Positions 33,153 to 40,862 of a stretch of 47,120 bases of DNA are shown piece after piece. How positions within the stretch are numbered: position 1 is the stretch's first letter; the number at the start of each line of letters is the position of its first letter. The translations under genes were made by a program, and so were the position numbers. The notes under the pieces are model-generated. The model was given only the letters and a program-made list of their open reading frames with translations, did no database searches and was not told the DNA's origin. This stretch comes from Trueperaceae bacterium (GTDB lineage Bacteria; Deinococcota; Deinococci; Deinococcales; Trueperaceae), in the NCBI GenBank assembly GCA_020431825.1, contig JAGQHN010000029.1:1-47120 (forward strand), read 5' to 3'.

Positions 33153-34824
33153 CCTTGATCCTTTTACCGCAGAAGTCATTAAAAATTCACTGGTTGCGAT
33201 TGGCGAAGAAATGTTTGTCGCTATGGCCAGGACCAGCATGAGTCCCATTATTTATGAAGTGCTTGACTACGCCACAGGCCTAACCACTGCCAAAGCTGAA
33301 ATCTTAACGCAGGGAAATGGTGTTGCTGGCTTTATCGGCGTGCTGACCTTTTCGGTCAAATCGGTGATTGATAAATTTGGGCTCGAGGGCCTAAAACCCG
33401 GTGACATCATTATGACCAATGACCCATACGGCGGCGGCGGCACCCACACCAGCGATGTCTGCATGGTCATGCCCATTTTTTACAAAGGTGAAATCATTGC
33501 CTTTTCTGCCAACAAAGCCCACTGGACTGAAGTTGGCGGCATGTCTCCCGGTAGTTGGACCACCGATTCCACCGAGATTTTTCAGGAAGGCTTGCAGTTC
33601 CCTTGCATCAAAGCCTTTGAAAATGACAAGCCTTTGCAGCAACTCATCGACCTTATTCGCGTAAACGTACGCACGCCAGATATGAGCATCGGTGACTTTT
33701 ATGCTCAGGCAGCGTCGGTGCGTCTGGCTGGCAAACGCATGGTTGAACTCTGTGATAAATACGGAGCTGAAGCCGTTAAAACTGCCATGGCCATGCTCCT
33801 GGATGATGGTGAAGTAAGAGCGAAACAAGCGTTAGCAAGCTTACCCAAAGGCACGTTTACTGCCGAAGATACCGTTGATGATGACGGCATCAGTGATGAC
33901 CCCATCCCGGTAAAAGTTAAGGTTACGATTACTGACGATGAATTTATTGTAGATTTTTCAGACATGCCGCCTCAGGTAGCTGGCCCGATTAACTCGAGCA
34001 TTACTGGCACAAACTCAGCTCTGCGCTGTCTCTGGCTGGCTATTTCTAACCCCAAACTTCAGGTCAACGAAGGCTTTTTTAAACCCCTGCGACTCATTGT
34101 CCCCGAAGGAACCATCATCAGTGCGCAGCGCCCGGCACCCACCTCTACCTACTGGGAAACACTGCTTTACTCCCTTGATCTCATCTGGAAAGCCCTGGCT
34201 CCTGTGGTGCCCCATCGCCTTTCTGCTGGTCACTACAACACCGTGGGCGCCGCTATCACCACGACCTTTCACCCGGACGGTGATCACTTCACCATCATGG
34301 TTGAACCCAATATGGGCGGCTGGGGCGCCCAGGTCGATCAGGACGGCGAGAGCGGCCTCTTTTGCAGTATGAACGGCGAGACGTTTAACCTGCCGGTAGA
34401 AATTACCGAACATGCCCATGGACTTATGGTCGATGAATACTGCTTTAACCCCGATGCAGGTGGCGAAGGTAAATTCCGCGGGGGTCGTGGCGTGATTCGT
34501 GCTTACAAAATCTTGCATGATAATGGCGGAACCGTCACCATCACACTGGGACGCCACAAATTTCCGGCCTGGGGTGTAGACGGTGGTCATAAAGGGGGCG
34601 CCAACCGCGTTGAGATTAAAAAGGCAGATGGCAGCGTGGCTGGTCCTTATGGCAAAACGGCCCGCAAACCTCTGCAAAAAGGCGATGTCCTGCGCATTAT
34701 TTGCGGGGCCGGTGGTGGCTGGGGTGACCCCAAAGACCGCTCCAAAGAAAAAGTTCTGGCGGATGTCAAAGCTGGCATGATGTCAAAAGAAGTCGCCAAA
34801 GAGATTTATGGCGTAGATGTTTAA
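33142..34824 (+). CDS. hyuB: Hydantoinase/5-oxoprolinase subunit B (first copy)
   Basis: A 560-residue partner of HyuA carrying the metal site. It starts DPFTAEVIKNSLVAIGEEM and has TNDPYGGGGTHTSDV and NKAHWTEVGG. H102, D105 and H127 reproduce the His-x2-Asp-x21-His spacing of the metal ligands in the related acetone carboxylase alpha subunit (family knowledge from memory). Later landmarks are AQRPAPTSTYWETLLYSLDL, AGGEGKFRGGRGVIRAY and the C-terminal GAGGGWGDPKDRSKEKVLAD. ATG 33142 is chosen for AGGAG six nt upstream; an in-frame ATG-like start at 33124 lacks one. Overlaps hyuA by 11 nt. The 200-nt spacer behind it carries only weak short inverted repeats. Confidence 0.94.
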   Translation: MSANLDPFTAEVIKNSLVAIGEEMFVAMARTSMSPIIYEVLDYATGLTTAKAEILTQGNGVAGFIGVLTFSVKSVIDKFGLEGLKPGDIIMTNDPYGGGGTHTSDVCMVMPIFYKGEIIAFSANKAHWTEVGGMSPGSWTTDSTEIFQEGLQFPCIKAFENDKPLQQLIDLIRVNVRTPDMSIGDFYAQAASVRLAGKRMVELCDKYGAEAVKTAMAMLLDDGEVRAKQALASLPKGTFTAEDTVDDDGISDDPIPVKVKVTITDDEFIVDFSDMPPQVAGPINSSITGTNSALRCLWLAISNPKLQVNEGFFKPLRLIVPEGTIISAQRPAPTSTYWETLLYSLDLIWKALAPVVPHRLSAGHYNTVGAAITTTFHPDGDHFTIMVEPNMGGWGAQVDQDGESGLFCSMNGETFNLPVEITEHAHGLMVDEYCFNPDAGGEGKFRGGRGVIRAYKILHDNGGTVTITLGRHKFPAWGVDGGHKGGANRVEIKKADGSVAGPYGKTARKPLQKGDVLRIICGAGGGWGDPKDRSKEKVLADVKAGMMSKEVAKEIYGVDV

Positions 34825-35024
34825 GACCGATTCCGTTTAATCATGCGATTAACTCGCGGGTTAAATGCGAGCGGAAAACAGTCATGAACCGCTGGTATCA
34901 TCAACGAATAGCCAGCCCTCAAAAATCATAGTCACTACCTGTGGTTCAAGACTGTCTCGCGGGAAGAATCAAATAACGAGGTGTTTGAATGTTTGAAATA
35001 GTATCGGAATCCGTATAAGAACCT

Positions 35025-36698
35025 ATGACCGACCCGTTTACCCTCGAGATCTTAAAAAGCCGCCTCATGGTGATAGCTGAAGAAATGTTCATCACTCAGG
35101 GACGCAGCAGCAAAAGCCCCATTATTTATGAGGTGCTGGATTATGCCTGCGCCATTACCAGCAGTAAAGCCGAGCTAATAGTGCAGGCCAATGGGGTGGC
35201 GGGCTTTCTCGGCGCCCTTACCTTTGCCGTGCAAGATGTACTTGATAAATTTGGTGTAGAAGGACTCAGTCCTGGCGATATCATTGCGACCAATATCCCC
35301 TACGAAGGGGGCGGCAGTCACCTGAGCGATGTCAGCATGATTATGCCGATTTTCTACCAGGAGAAACTGATAGCTTTTGCCGTAAACAAAGCCCACTGGA
35401 CCGAAGTTGGTGGTAAAGATGCCGGTAGCATGACCAACGACTCGACAGATATTTATCAGGAGGGTTTGCAGTTCCCCTGCATTAAGCTCTTTGAAAAAGG
35501 CAAGCCTGTTGCGGCAATCATTGATCTGTTAGCGGTAAATGTGCGCACACCTGACAGTACGCTGGGCGATATGTACGCTCAGGCAGCTGCTTGCCGCATC
35601 GGGCAAAAGCGCATTGAAGAACTTTGTGATGTCTACGGTTTAGAGCTAATCCATCTAGCTATCAGCAGCATTCTTGACGAAGGGGAAAAACGGGCAAGAG
35701 CCGCCCTTAAAACCCTACCCAAAGGCACTTATTTTGCCCAGGATGAAGTCGAGGATGACGGCATGGGCACAGGAAAAACCCCGGTTCAGGTCAAAATCAG
35801 CATTACAGATGATAGCTTCATAGCAGATTTTACGGGTACGGGTAAACAGGCTTTAGGCAGCATCAACTGCACCAGAGTGGCGCTTAACGCTGCCATGCGC
35901 ATCATGTTCATTGCGATAACAGCACCACAAATCCCGGCCAACGAAGGCATTTTTAGACCCCTCACAGTCATCTGCCCGGATGGTACTATTTTTACCGCAC
36001 AAAGGCCCGCACCCACTTCTACTTACTGGGAAACAAGACTGGTTGCCAGCGATATTGTCTGGCAGGCACTTGGCCCTGTCTTGCCAGAGCGTTTAACCGC
36101 CGGTCACTATCTCTCAGTTTGCTCTGAAGTTTTGCGCACCCGTAACCCGGAAACAGGTGAAATGGCACTCTTAGTAGAGCCCAATGCGGGTGGCTGGGGC
36201 GCAGGTGTTGACAAAGATGGTGAGGACGGCATGTTCTGCATGGGCAATGGGCAGACTTATGTACTCTCGAGTGAAGTCGCTGAAACACGTTATGACGTGC
36301 TGGTCAACCACTATGGCTTTGATGTCAAGCCGGGTGGCGAAGGCAAATACCGCGGCGGACGTGGTCTGATACGGGAGTATCAGATGTTATCGCCGGGTAG
36401 TATTACGGCATCCTTTGGGCGCTCAGTCAAGGGTGCCTGGGCGGCGCAAGGTGGCAACGCTGGTACACCGAATGCCATTGAGGTGAAATTTTCTGATGGT
36501 CGTAAAAGTGTTAGTTCAGGGAAAGTCACACGTATCCCCCTCCATAAAGGTGACCTTGTACGACTCATTACCGGAACAGGTGGTGGTTGGGGGAACCCCA
36601 AAGACCGCCCACATACAAAAGTTTTACAGGATTTAAAAGCAGGGTTAATTTGTCCAGACGTAGCCAAAAAGGTTTACGGACTTGAAGCTAAGGGGTGA
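35025..36698 (+). CDS. Hydantoinase/5-oxoprolinase subunit B (second copy)
   Basis: A 557-residue paralogue of the preceding gene; by eye somewhat over half of residues are identical. The metal ligands are kept (H99, D102, H124, same spacing), but the preceding NDPYGGGGT is NIPYEGGGS, with Asp changed to Ile and Gly to Glu. It also differs at the substrate side (GRSSKSPIIYEVLDYACAIT). The C-terminal GTGGGWGNPKDRPHTKVLQD is normal. No HyuA accompanies it, so it either shares the HyuA at 31113 or works with the short HyuA-type ATPase at 21697. No good Shine-Dalgarno is visible before ATG 35025. Probably an enzyme for a related second substrate. Confidence 0.92.
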   Translation: MTDPFTLEILKSRLMVIAEEMFITQGRSSKSPIIYEVLDYACAITSSKAELIVQANGVAGFLGALTFAVQDVLDKFGVEGLSPGDIIATNIPYEGGGSHLSDVSMIMPIFYQEKLIAFAVNKAHWTEVGGKDAGSMTNDSTDIYQEGLQFPCIKLFEKGKPVAAIIDLLAVNVRTPDSTLGDMYAQAAACRIGQKRIEELCDVYGLELIHLAISSILDEGEKRARAALKTLPKGTYFAQDEVEDDGMGTGKTPVQVKISITDDSFIADFTGTGKQALGSINCTRVALNAAMRIMFIAITAPQIPANEGIFRPLTVICPDGTIFTAQRPAPTSTYWETRLVASDIVWQALGPVLPERLTAGHYLSVCSEVLRTRNPETGEMALLVEPNAGGWGAGVDKDGEDGMFCMGNGQTYVLSSEVAETRYDVLVNHYGFDVKPGGEGKYRGGRGLIREYQMLSPGSITASFGRSVKGAWAAQGGNAGTPNAIEVKFSDGRKSVSSGKVTRIPLHKGDLVRLITGTGGGWGNPKDRPHTKVLQDLKAGLICPDVAKKVYGLEAKG

Positions 36699-36795
36699 AG
36701 TCTTTATGCCGCACACCCTGTAACTTTTATTTGCTGTGTTGGATATCTTCTTTTTGAGGTTTAAGGAGGTGAAAAAACGTATCAGGTTTTTTGGT

Positions 36796-36840
36796 TTGAA
36801 ATGATTTCAGTCATACTCATAAGCTAGGCAAGAGATTTCA
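36796..36840 (+). promoter_or_regulatory. Internal promoter and candidate operator before the second SBP gene
   Basis: TTGAAA (36796-36801), 18 nt, TAAGCT (36820-36825) form a plausible promoter with a start near 36832. It overlaps a perfect 13-bp palindrome TGAAAT-G-ATTTCA (36797-36809), the same form as the one before the XRE-cupin gene. ATTTCA recurs at 36835-36840, just before the ribosome site AAAGGGAG. An A6/T6 stem (36772-36778 with 36786-36792) lies upstream. Confidence 0.6.
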
Positions 36841-36852
36841 AAGGGAGAATAT

Positions 36853-38430
36853 ATGAAGCTCAAATTTATTAGCATCTTTGTGTTACTACTTTGGTTAGGG
36901 TTTGGCTTTGCTCAGGATAAGACTCTGATTATTGCCATACCCAGCGATATGCAAAACTTGGACCCAACGCTTTCTGGTGGTGATGTCATCACTCAAGAAG
37001 TCTTGACTTCGGTCTATAGCTTTCTCATTGACTTTAAGCGCGAACAAAATGCTGAAGGTCAGTGGATAGGAAATGCCGACGAATTTGTCGGCGATGTTGC
37101 CGAGTCATTTGAAATCTCGGAAGATGGCACAAAAGTCACTTTTCGTTTACGTCCTGGTATCAAGTTTTCTAATGGTGATCCCATCGATGCCAATGCTGTT
37201 AAATTCACTTATGACCGCATTTTTGGACAGGGTGGTATTACTGCTTTCTTGACAGGGATGGCCGCAGTCAAAGATGGCAACTCAGTCCAGGTAATCGACG
37301 ATCTTACCGTAGAATTTACCTTAGATACCCCTAATACTTTACTCTTTGGAAATATGGCACAGTTTGGTCATGCTATTCTAAACCCAAATGTCGTAGAACC
37401 CTACATGACTGCCGATGACCCCTGGGCTCATGAGTGGTTACAAAACAACACAGCAGGTACCGAAAGTGGTCCCTATGTCTTGGCAAATTGGGATAGAGGC
37501 AATGAAATCGTGCTCGAGCGCAACCCAAACTACTGGGGCACCGTAGAAAACGACCGTGTCATTTTAAAAATCATCCCTGATGCTTCTGCTCGTTTGGCGC
37601 AGCTTCAAGCAGGTGCAGTTGATATGGCAGTTGGCATTCCCACTAAAGATATTGCTAACCTGGAAGGCAATGCTGACATTACCGTTCAGCGCTTTACCAC
37701 CAGGGCCGTTGGCTATATCGGCATGAATAACGAAGTAGCTCCTTTTGATAATGTCAAGGTACGTCAGGCAATTTCTTACGCCATTCCTTACGATGTCATT
37801 ATTGATAATGTTTTAAATGGCTACGGCATTCAGCTTACTAGCCCAATCCCACAGGGTACGCCCTATCACACAGACGAGTATTTTCAGTACAGCCAAGACC
37901 CTGAAAAAGCTAAAGCACTTTTAGCTGAAGCAGGTTTCCCCGATGGCTTTGATGCCACCTTTACCATTCCTAATGACAATGCCGAAGCTAAAGAAGGAGC
38001 TGTCTGGGTACAAAGTGCCTTAAAAGATATCGGCATTAATGTCACTATCGAAGAAATGCCCGGCGCAGCCTTTACCGAAAAAATGCAAAAGCGTGAACAT
38101 GGCTTCTTCTGGGCGAATCAGTGGATTTCAATTAACAATGACCCCTTCTACCATATGTTCTGGCTCCTGAAGGCCGACTGCTGTGATTATGCCAAATACA
38201 GCAATGAACGTGTTTGGGAACTGATTGACCAGTACACGCTAAGTACTGACGCTGCGGCTCGTGAAGCTGCGGCCATGGAAATTCAGCAAACGGTTATCGA
38301 AGAAGCCCCCTGGATTTTCCTCTTTCAGCCCGATGCTGTTATCACCATGCGCTCCAATGTTGAAGGTTACACCTGGTACTCGGCTGACCGCTATTTGCGT
38401 CCGCAGTACCTGAAACTTTCCGATTGGTAA
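36853..38430 (+). CDS. ABC transporter substrate-binding protein, family 5 (second set)
   Basis: A 525-residue exported binding protein. The signal peptide MKLKFISIFVLLLWLGFGFA is cut before QDKTLIIAIPS. Family features are DMQNLDPTLSGGDVITQEVL, VAESFEISEDGTKVTFRLRP, GIKFSNGDPIDANAVKFTYDR and VRQAISYAIPYDVIIDNVLNG. It is only distantly similar to the SBP at 28625 and closer in style to dipeptide/glutathione-type binders (ESGPYVLANWDRGNEIVLER, NPNYWG). It begins the second transporter set behind its own candidate promoter and has AAAGGGAG before the ATG. Confidence 0.92.
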   Translation: MKLKFISIFVLLLWLGFGFAQDKTLIIAIPSDMQNLDPTLSGGDVITQEVLTSVYSFLIDFKREQNAEGQWIGNADEFVGDVAESFEISEDGTKVTFRLRPGIKFSNGDPIDANAVKFTYDRIFGQGGITAFLTGMAAVKDGNSVQVIDDLTVEFTLDTPNTLLFGNMAQFGHAILNPNVVEPYMTADDPWAHEWLQNNTAGTESGPYVLANWDRGNEIVLERNPNYWGTVENDRVILKIIPDASARLAQLQAGAVDMAVGIPTKDIANLEGNADITVQRFTTRAVGYIGMNNEVAPFDNVKVRQAISYAIPYDVIIDNVLNGYGIQLTSPIPQGTPYHTDEYFQYSQDPEKAKALLAEAGFPDGFDATFTIPNDNAEAKEGAVWVQSALKDIGINVTIEEMPGAAFTEKMQKREHGFFWANQWISINNDPFYHMFWLLKADCCDYAKYSNERVWELIDQYTLSTDAAAREAAAMEIQQTVIEEAPWIFLFQPDAVITMRSNVEGYTWYSADRYLRPQYLKLSDW

Positions 38431-38497
38431 GCCACCTGGACGAAGAGCCCAGTAGCATTCTGAAATCTTGAAGGGTTTTCTTTACAAATACTGTGCT

Positions 38498-38574
38498 AAA
38501 AATCCCCCTATCCCCCCTCTAACAAAGCAGGGAACAACTACCCCCCTTAACAAAGGGGGGTTAGGGGAAATTTA
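38498..38574. repeat. C/G-rich fold-back repeat between SBP and permease
   Basis: CCCCCCTT (38541-38548) and AAGGGGGG (38553-38560) form an 8-bp stem with an AACA loop. Farther out, AATCCCCCTATCCCCCCT (38501-38518) can pair imperfectly with AGGGGGGTTAGGGGAAATT (38554-38572), which gives a larger fold-back. The poly-C/poly-G arms resemble dispersed intergenic repeats seen in cyanobacteria and other phyla. It lies where the first transporter operon also has a stem-loop (28373-28409). Confidence 0.75.
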
Positions 38575-38597
38575 AGCTTCGTCCCGAACTCATTCTT

Positions 38598-39614
38598 ATG
38601 AATCTATTTATCTATATTTTAAAGCGACTACTTCTCCTCATCCCACTTTTATTTGGGGTGACCTTAGTGGTGTTTATTTTGACTCGAGTGGTTATAGCCG
38701 GTAACCCCATTGACCAGATTGTGCCACCTATGGCCTCTCAAGAAATGCGCGATCAACTCGCCAAGCGTTATGGTCTTACTGACCCCATTCTGGTGCAGTA
38801 TGGCAAGTACATGCTCAATCTCGTCCGCGGTGATCTGGGGGTTTCCTTTCGCTCTGGCTTACCCGTTACTCAGGAAATTATCAAGTTTTTTCCTGCCACC
38901 TTTGAGCTTACTACCTATGCCATGCTTTTAGCACTCCTTGTTGGCATCCCTTTAGGGGTAGCCTCCGCCGTCTGGCGTGACACCTGGATTGATCATGTCT
39001 CCAGATTTCTTTCGGTTTCAGGTATCTCGATGCCTGTTTTCTGGTTTTCTCTTTTGCTTATTTATTTCTTCTTCTTTAAGTTGCATATCGCCCCGGCCCC
39101 CCTTGGCCGTATGAATCCGCGTATCAGCACACCTGATTTTGTAACGGGCTGGCTTACCATTGACGCCTTAGTATCCGGAAATTTTCGGGCCTTTCGCAGT
39201 GCTGTTGCCAATCTGACCCTGCCAACGATTGCCCTGGCTTATGGTGCTATGGCGCCCATTGCCCGCATGGCAAGGAGCGGTATGGTCGATGTCTTAAGTA
39301 CCGATTATATTCGTACTGCCCGGGCTCAAGGGCTTAGACGCCGCACCGTTATCTTTAAATACGCCCTAAAAAATGCCCTGCTACCGGTCGTGACCATGAC
39401 CGCTATCGTCTACGGTTTTTTGCTGGGCGGCTCGGTTTTGGTGGAAAATATCTTTGCCTGGCCTGGTCTAGGGCGCTATGCCTATGACGCGATTGCCAGC
39501 GCTGACTACACTGCAATTCAGGGCTTCGTGCTTTATGCCACCACCATGTACATCCTGCTTTTTTTAATCACTGACTTGCTCTACAAATTCTTAAACCCCA
39601 GGATTGAATTTTAA
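38598..39614 (+). CDS. ABC transporter permease (DppB-like, second set)
   Basis: A 338-residue permease with six spans. NLFIYILKRLLLLIPLLFGV, GNPIDQIVPP, LVQYGKYMLNLVRGDLGVSF and the EAA loop STDYIRTARAQGLRRRTVIF are family hallmarks, ending ITDLLYKFLNPRIEF. It starts 38 nt behind the fold-back repeat and has no clear Shine-Dalgarno. Its TAA overlaps the ATG of the next permease (TAATG). Confidence 0.93.
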   Translation: MNLFIYILKRLLLLIPLLFGVTLVVFILTRVVIAGNPIDQIVPPMASQEMRDQLAKRYGLTDPILVQYGKYMLNLVRGDLGVSFRSGLPVTQEIIKFFPATFELTTYAMLLALLVGIPLGVASAVWRDTWIDHVSRFLSVSGISMPVFWFSLLLIYFFFFKLHIAPAPLGRMNPRISTPDFVTGWLTIDALVSGNFRAFRSAVANLTLPTIALAYGAMAPIARMARSGMVDVLSTDYIRTARAQGLRRRTVIFKYALKNALLPVVTMTAIVYGFLLGGSVLVENIFAWPGLGRYAYDAIASADYTAIQGFVLYATTMYILLFLITDLLYKFLNPRIEF

Positions 39615-40498
39615 TGGCCAGCACCCTGGGACAAAAAGATACTTATATGCCCAAACGGCCTACTACCTGGCAACGCTTCAAACGCACCATGCGGAAAAAC
39701 CCGGTGACAGCTCTGGGGCTCTTTATCGTTGCTAGTCTTATTTTTATTGCTATTTTTGCCCCCTGGTTAGCGCCCTATGACCCCTATGCTACGGATCCAC
39801 GGATTAGCCTCGAGCCTCCCTCACGTGCCCACCCCTTTGGCACCGACACCTTTGGCTCTGATGTTTTGTCAAGAGTGATTTACGGCGCACGCCTCGACCT
39901 GATGATTGCCTTTGGCGCAGTCGGGATTGCTCTGGTCGTGGGCTGCTTACTGGGTGCTATCGCAGGCTACTGGGAGGGCATGCTGGCAGAAATTATCATG
40001 CGTATTGTCGAACTTTTGCAGGCATTTCCTGCCTTCATTTTGGCTCTGGCCATCGCCGGGGCCCTTGGCGCCAGCTTTCGAAACCTGATTATTGCCATCG
40101 CCATGACCAATATCCCTATTTATGCCCACCTCATGCGCATTAGCATATTAAGCAATAAACAACATGACTACAGCATGGCAGCCGTATCTCTTGGCGCTTC
40201 GCCCATGCGCGTCCTTTTTAAACATCTTTTACCCAACAGCTTAGCACCTATCTTCATCCAATCCACCTTGCAGCCGGGCTACGCCATTTTGACCGCAGCC
40301 GGGCTTAGTTTTATCGGTCTGGGGGTCAAAATTCCTGAGCCAGAGTGGGGGCTTATGGTTGCCATGGGCAGCCCCAGAATCATCAGTGGTGACTGGTGGG
40401 TTTCTTTGTTTCCCGGGCTTTTTATCATCATCGCCGTAATGGGATTTAACTTAATCGGTGATGGTTTACAGGATATCTTTGACCCGCAAAGGAGATGA
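39614..40498 (+). CDS. ABC transporter permease (DppC-like, second set)
   Basis: A 294-residue permease. An N-terminal OppC-type helix (NPVTALGLFIVASLIFIAIF) precedes AHPFGTDTFGSDVLSRVIYG and the five-span transport domain. The EAA loop is QHDYSMAAVSLGASPMRVLF, and the C-terminus is GDGLQDIFDPQRR. No ATPase genes follow, so this set must borrow ATPases, most simply the pair at 24363-26383. The first ATG (39614) is kept because of TAATG coupling; an internal ATG at 39647 is also possible. Confidence 0.93.
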   Translation: MASTLGQKDTYMPKRPTTWQRFKRTMRKNPVTALGLFIVASLIFIAIFAPWLAPYDPYATDPRISLEPPSRAHPFGTDTFGSDVLSRVIYGARLDLMIAFGAVGIALVVGCLLGAIAGYWEGMLAEIIMRIVELLQAFPAFILALAIAGALGASFRNLIIAIAMTNIPIYAHLMRISILSNKQHDYSMAAVSLGASPMRVLFKHLLPNSLAPIFIQSTLQPGYAILTAAGLSFIGLGVKIPEPEWGLMVAMGSPRIISGDWWVSLFPGLFIIIAVMGFNLIGDGLQDIFDPQRR

Positions 40499-40501
40499 CA
40501 A

Positions 40502-40825
40502 ATGGTCAAACTTACAGTTATGTACAATTTGCCTGAGGGCACCGATCATGAAGCGTTTTTGCAGTGGCGTACCGGCCCTCATCAGAAAAGCAACGCCTCG
40601 ATGCCCAAAGTGCTAAAAACAGACTTCTATACCGCCAAACCCACTCTGATGGGCGAACCAGCTTACCGCTACATCACCGAGGCGTATTTTGCCAGCATGG
40701 AAGATCTGGAAAATGCTTTTTTTACGGAGGCTGCACAGGCCAAACTAAAAGAAGACGTCAAGCGAATTAAAGATCAGGTTTTTCTGATTTCAGAAGAGGT
40801 CATGACCACAATAAATAAGGAATAA
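40502..40825 (+). CDS. EthD-family small protein
   Basis: A 107-residue dimeric ferredoxin-like barrel. VKLTVMYNLPEGTDHEAFLQ followed by WRTGPHQK and the DFYTAK and YRYITEAYFASMEDLENAFF segments fit the EthD family (PF07110). Members occur beside oxidative or hydrolytic catabolic genes and may bind or rearrange small intermediates; none is firmly assigned here. It starts 3 nt after the permease stop behind GGAG, so it belongs to the same operon, and is followed after 37 nt by the M20 gene. Confidence 0.85.
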   Translation: MVKLTVMYNLPEGTDHEAFLQWRTGPHQKSNASMPKVLKTDFYTAKPTLMGEPAYRYITEAYFASMEDLENAFFTEAAQAKLKEDVKRIKDQVFLISEEVMTTINKE

Positions 40826-40862
40826 TAATCCGTAACTCGTTCTGTTATTAATGGAGCCAATG

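Noticed and set aside
34015..34677. Long minus-strand frame (220 codons) inside the first hyuB
   Set aside because: Antisense shadow of a strongly conserved HyuB coding frame; no ribosome site and no family resemblance. The same holds for minus-strand frames at 33391-33828 and 36380-36667.
34825..35024. Possible small mobile element between the two hyuB genes (GATTCCG near the left end, CGGAATC near the right end)
   Set aside because: Only seven matching bases at the ends, no target duplication and no second copy seen in the window.
36760..36800. Possible leader peptide before the second binding-protein gene (AAGGAGGTGAAAAAACG)
   Set aside because: The GTG would overlap its own ribosome site and the frame closes after a dozen codons.
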